From the NCBI GenBank assembly GCA_016702745.1, contig JADJDJ010000003.1, positions 682,001-746,000 on the forward strand: DNA of 64,000 nucleotides. The letters are read 5' to 3'. Source of the stretch: Chitinophagaceae bacterium. GTDB taxonomy: Bacteria; Bacteroidota; Bacteroidia; Chitinophagales; Chitinophagaceae. Position numbers and translations under genes: made by a program. Shown in pieces: positions 61,076-64,000 of this stretch (within the stretch, counting starts at the first letter, position 1; each line of letters begins with the position of its first letter). The notes beneath the pieces are model-generated. The model was not told the DNA's origin. It did no database searches and saw only the letters and a list, made by a program, of their open reading frames with translations.

Positions 61076-64000
61076 ATGTATCGCCTGCAAAATATTTTTA
61101 CCAGGAAGATTGGCAGTTACCGGATGGCGCTGCTGGTAATGATTACTGTCAGTTGCCTGGCCTCACAGGGTCAGAACCTGAACAACCCCAATAAGCGGGG
61201 TCCCTTAAGCACCCAGGTAAATACTTTAAGCGGTAACCTGTTTATTCCCCGTACCGATTTGTATGTACCGGCCAGGGGCTTTAACCTCAACATCCGTTTT
61301 AATTATAATAGTTTTTTGTTCAGGGAAGAATATGGATATGGCAAAGGATGGACATTTGAATACAATATCCGCTACCGGCATGATACCACACCCGGCACAA
61401 GACTGATCCTATGGGGTGACGGAAGAGAAGATCAATATGACTCCATTCCCGGCGGGGGCTATAAAACACCCCTGGGATTCTTCAATACACTTTCACAATA
61501 CCAGCCCAATAAGTATGTGCTGACTGAATTAAACGGAGCGAAATACTTTTTCGATAATTCGGTACACAAAAGGATCACCCGGATGGAAGAGCCGAATGGT
61601 AACTTTATCAATTTTACTTATACAGACAGTCTGCTCAGCAGCATGACCAATGCCTCCGGGCAAAGCATCAGTTTTAATTATGACCCGCAGGGAAGGCTGG
61701 CATCCCTGGTGGATGCAATCAGCTCACCCAGCAGGACATTCACCTATACCTATGATACCGGTGGCAACCTAAAGGAAGTGACAGACCCCCTTGGTAATAA
61801 GTACAAATACAGTTACCTGATCAACGGACCCATGAAATCAGTGGCCGATAAGAATAATAATAAGGTTGATATCATTTACTTCCCGGACTGGACCACCCGG
61901 GAACTGATCGGTTGTAATAAAAGACTGAGTTTTTCCTATGACACATTATCCAAAACCACATTTGTAACCGATCACCTCAGCACCGGCAACCAGGTTACCA
62001 AATACAAATACAAGACAGTCGGGAATATCTCCTGGGTCACATCCATGTCAGGCAACTGCTGTGGTTTCAATATGAGTTATGAATACGACGATCAATGGCA
62101 ACCAGATTAAAATGACAGATGCCAACGGACAGGTATTTACTTATACCTACGATGCATTTGGCAATATGCTTACCGCAAAAGATCCACTGAATCAAATCAG
62201 CACCTATACCTATACAACTGATTTCAAAAAAATCAGCAGTTTTAAAGATGCAAAAGGAAATCTCTTTACCATCAGCTATGACAGTCGTGGCAATATGACT
62301 CAAATGGTAGCGCCGGGTAATCATATTTATACGGCCACCTACAATTCCAACGGAGATATTATATCCAGTACCGATCCAAAAGGGAATTCGTATACATACA
62401 ACTACGATAGCTATGGTCACCCGGTTAATGTTACCGGCCCCAACGGTTATCAGGCACTTTTATCTTTTGATGCCAGAGGGAATCTCCTCTCTTATACCGA
62501 TGCAAGAGGGAATACATCTTCCGCAGAGTATGATATCCTGAGCCGTTTGAAAAAAATAACCGATCCCATCAATAATAATATCCAGGTCACTTATGATGCT
62601 TCAGGCAATCCGGTAGTTGTTAAAAATGAAAACAACGAAACAACGGCACTGAATTTTGATGCCAGCAACCGGTTGGTTAATATAACCGGGCCTACCGGTA
62701 ATCAATCAAGTTTTACCTATGACGGGATGGATAATCTCTTATCGGCCAAAAATGCATTAGGACATGAAATCAAACTGAATTATGATCACAGGAACAGGTT
62801 GAAGGGAATAACAGATCCGGAAAATAACAATACAGCTTTTACATATGATGGAAATGGCAATATCTTATCAGCGAGTTTACCCAATGGCCGCCAGGTGAAT
62901 ATTACTTATGATGCCCTCAACCGTATCACGGCTATCAGCGACGCCACCAGTACCATTGCCAGCTATGCGTATGACAAAAACGGAAATGTGACCAGTTATA
63001 CCAACGCAACCGGTGCCAATACTACGGCTTCCTATGACAGCCTTGACCGGCTGAAAAGCATTACCGATCCATTAGGGAACAGTACTTATTTTACCTATGA
63101 TAAAAACAATAATATTATTTCCATCACTGACCGGGAAGGTCATACCAGTCTGTATACTTTTGACAGCCTGAACCGGGTAAAAACATTTACCGACAACAAT
63201 GGTTTTGTTATTTCATTGGGGTATGACACAGAAAGCAATATCAGTTCACTGACTGACCAGAATAACAATACGACGACTTATACCTACGACAGTCTGAACA
63301 GGAGAAAGCGCATGACTTTCCCCGATGGTAAATATGTTGAATTCACATACGACAAGGAAAGTAATATCACTGCCATCAGGCGTACCGATGCCACTGTCAT
63401 TACTATGCAGTATGACACGCTGAACAGAGTGGTAAGCCGGACCATGCCCGATGGAGAAGTGCACAGCTATACCTATGACAAATTGAACCGGGTACTTACG
63501 GCCAGTAACCTGAACGGCACGGTGAGCTATACTTACGACCCACTGAACAGGGTGACTTCAGAAAATTATGACGGAAGAACTGTTCAATACCGCTACAGCA
63601 TCAGTGGCAGAACACAGACCACTGTTTATCCTGACAGCACAACAGTCATCAAACAATTTGACTCCCGTAACCGGCTCAGCAGGATATTAAAAGACAGTGC
63701 CACCGTGGCCGAATACAGTTATAACAATGCCAACCAGCTGACACAAAGAAATTTTAATAACGGAGTGATCAGCAATATGCAATATGATTTTGCCAACCGG
63801 CTCAGCAGCCTGACCACTACTGCTGCGAGCGGAGTTATACAAAACAGCCAGTTTACTTATAATAAACAATACCTGAAGACAGCCATAACCCGGAACAACA
63901 ACCCATCCCTCTCCGAACAGTTTACCTATGACAACGGCTACCGGCTTACCAATTATAAAAGAGGTCCGGCGGGTAGTCCGGTGATAGAAAACAGCTATAC
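61076..64000 (+). CDS. RHS/YD-repeat protein (partial, one frameshift)
   Basis: Signal peptide near MALLVMITVSCLASQG. The N-terminal region contains LSGNLFIPRTDLYVPARGFN and the RHS start GKGWTFEYNIRYRHD. From about 61600 the sequence is regular YD repeats (FTYTYDTGGNLKEVTDPLGN, YDSLNRVKTF). A frameshift near 62095 (one extra C) switches the frame, after which YD repeats stay open to the end of the window. Such proteins often end in a toxin domain; the end lies outside. It follows the giant secreted protein closely, so the pair is probably one operon. Confidence 0.85.

Noticed and set aside
1..64000. CRISPR arrays, tRNA or rRNA genes
   Set aside because: No regularly spaced identical short repeats with unique spacers and no tRNA-like cloverleaf or rRNA segments were noticed by eye.

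Overview
The window looks like Bacteroidota, most likely Chitinophagaceae. The reasons are TonB-dependent receptors with carboxypeptidase-like N-terminal domains, DUF4249 lipoproteins, LytS/LytTR and Reg_prop/Y_Y_Y signalling, TAnnTTTG-type -7 boxes, little Shine-Dalgarno sequence, and many low-complexity gaps between genes. The sequence carries more than 20 single-base frameshifts, mostly in homopolymers, and they also hit genes that should be intact. I read most of them as assembly indels and give merged coordinates. This is inference and needs raw reads.

Layout. 1-6931 (minus): a drug/solute exporter operon of the YbhGFSR type (TetR regulator, TolC-like channel, HlyD lipoprotein, two ABC ATPases, two ABC-2 permeases), with a palindromic operator over the predicted start site and intergenic repeats, including a 147-bp tandem repeat. 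7124-9116: a small membrane protein and homogentisate 1,2-dioxygenase. 9780-11270: an IS3-family element. 11330-14810: an AT-rich two-gene locus, a nucleotide-hydrolase-like (NDT/TIR-type) protein followed by an NDT-P-loop ATPase fusion, a candidate defence pair. 15018-17437: a gene remnant, a beta-propeller lipoprotein and a VOC/GNAT pair.

18013-32692 (plus): a self-contained regulon. A LytS-type kinase and LytTR regulator are followed by secreted lipoproteins, three TonB-receptor-type proteins and two DUF4249 lipoproteins. All six downstream transcription units, and more weakly the kinase itself, carry one promoter architecture: a 7-bp direct repeat 21 bp apart, then 30 bp, then a TAnnTTT box. 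Several of the proteins also share Gly/Pro-rich inserts. The block is bracketed by two copies of a folded element (about 17.7 and 32.8 kb) whose outer stems differ in sequence but still pair.

33326-38408 (minus): a small gene with a G9 tract, then a very long SIR2-STAND NTPase-helical repeat protein of the Avs/AVAST kind, broken by frameshifts. 38903-43217: small minus-strand accessory genes (CPBP protease, DUF6985-like, VOC, GNAT, unknowns), some separated by an 85-bp palindromic element that recurs five times in the window at almost constant length. 43585-48210: a large secreted protein with PLAT-like and ricin-like modules. 48516-52132: a NarL-type regulator and a large Reg_prop/Y_Y_Y histidine kinase. 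52256-64000 (plus): a giant secreted ELWKxDGT/CARDB protein and an RHS/YD-repeat protein that runs off the window.
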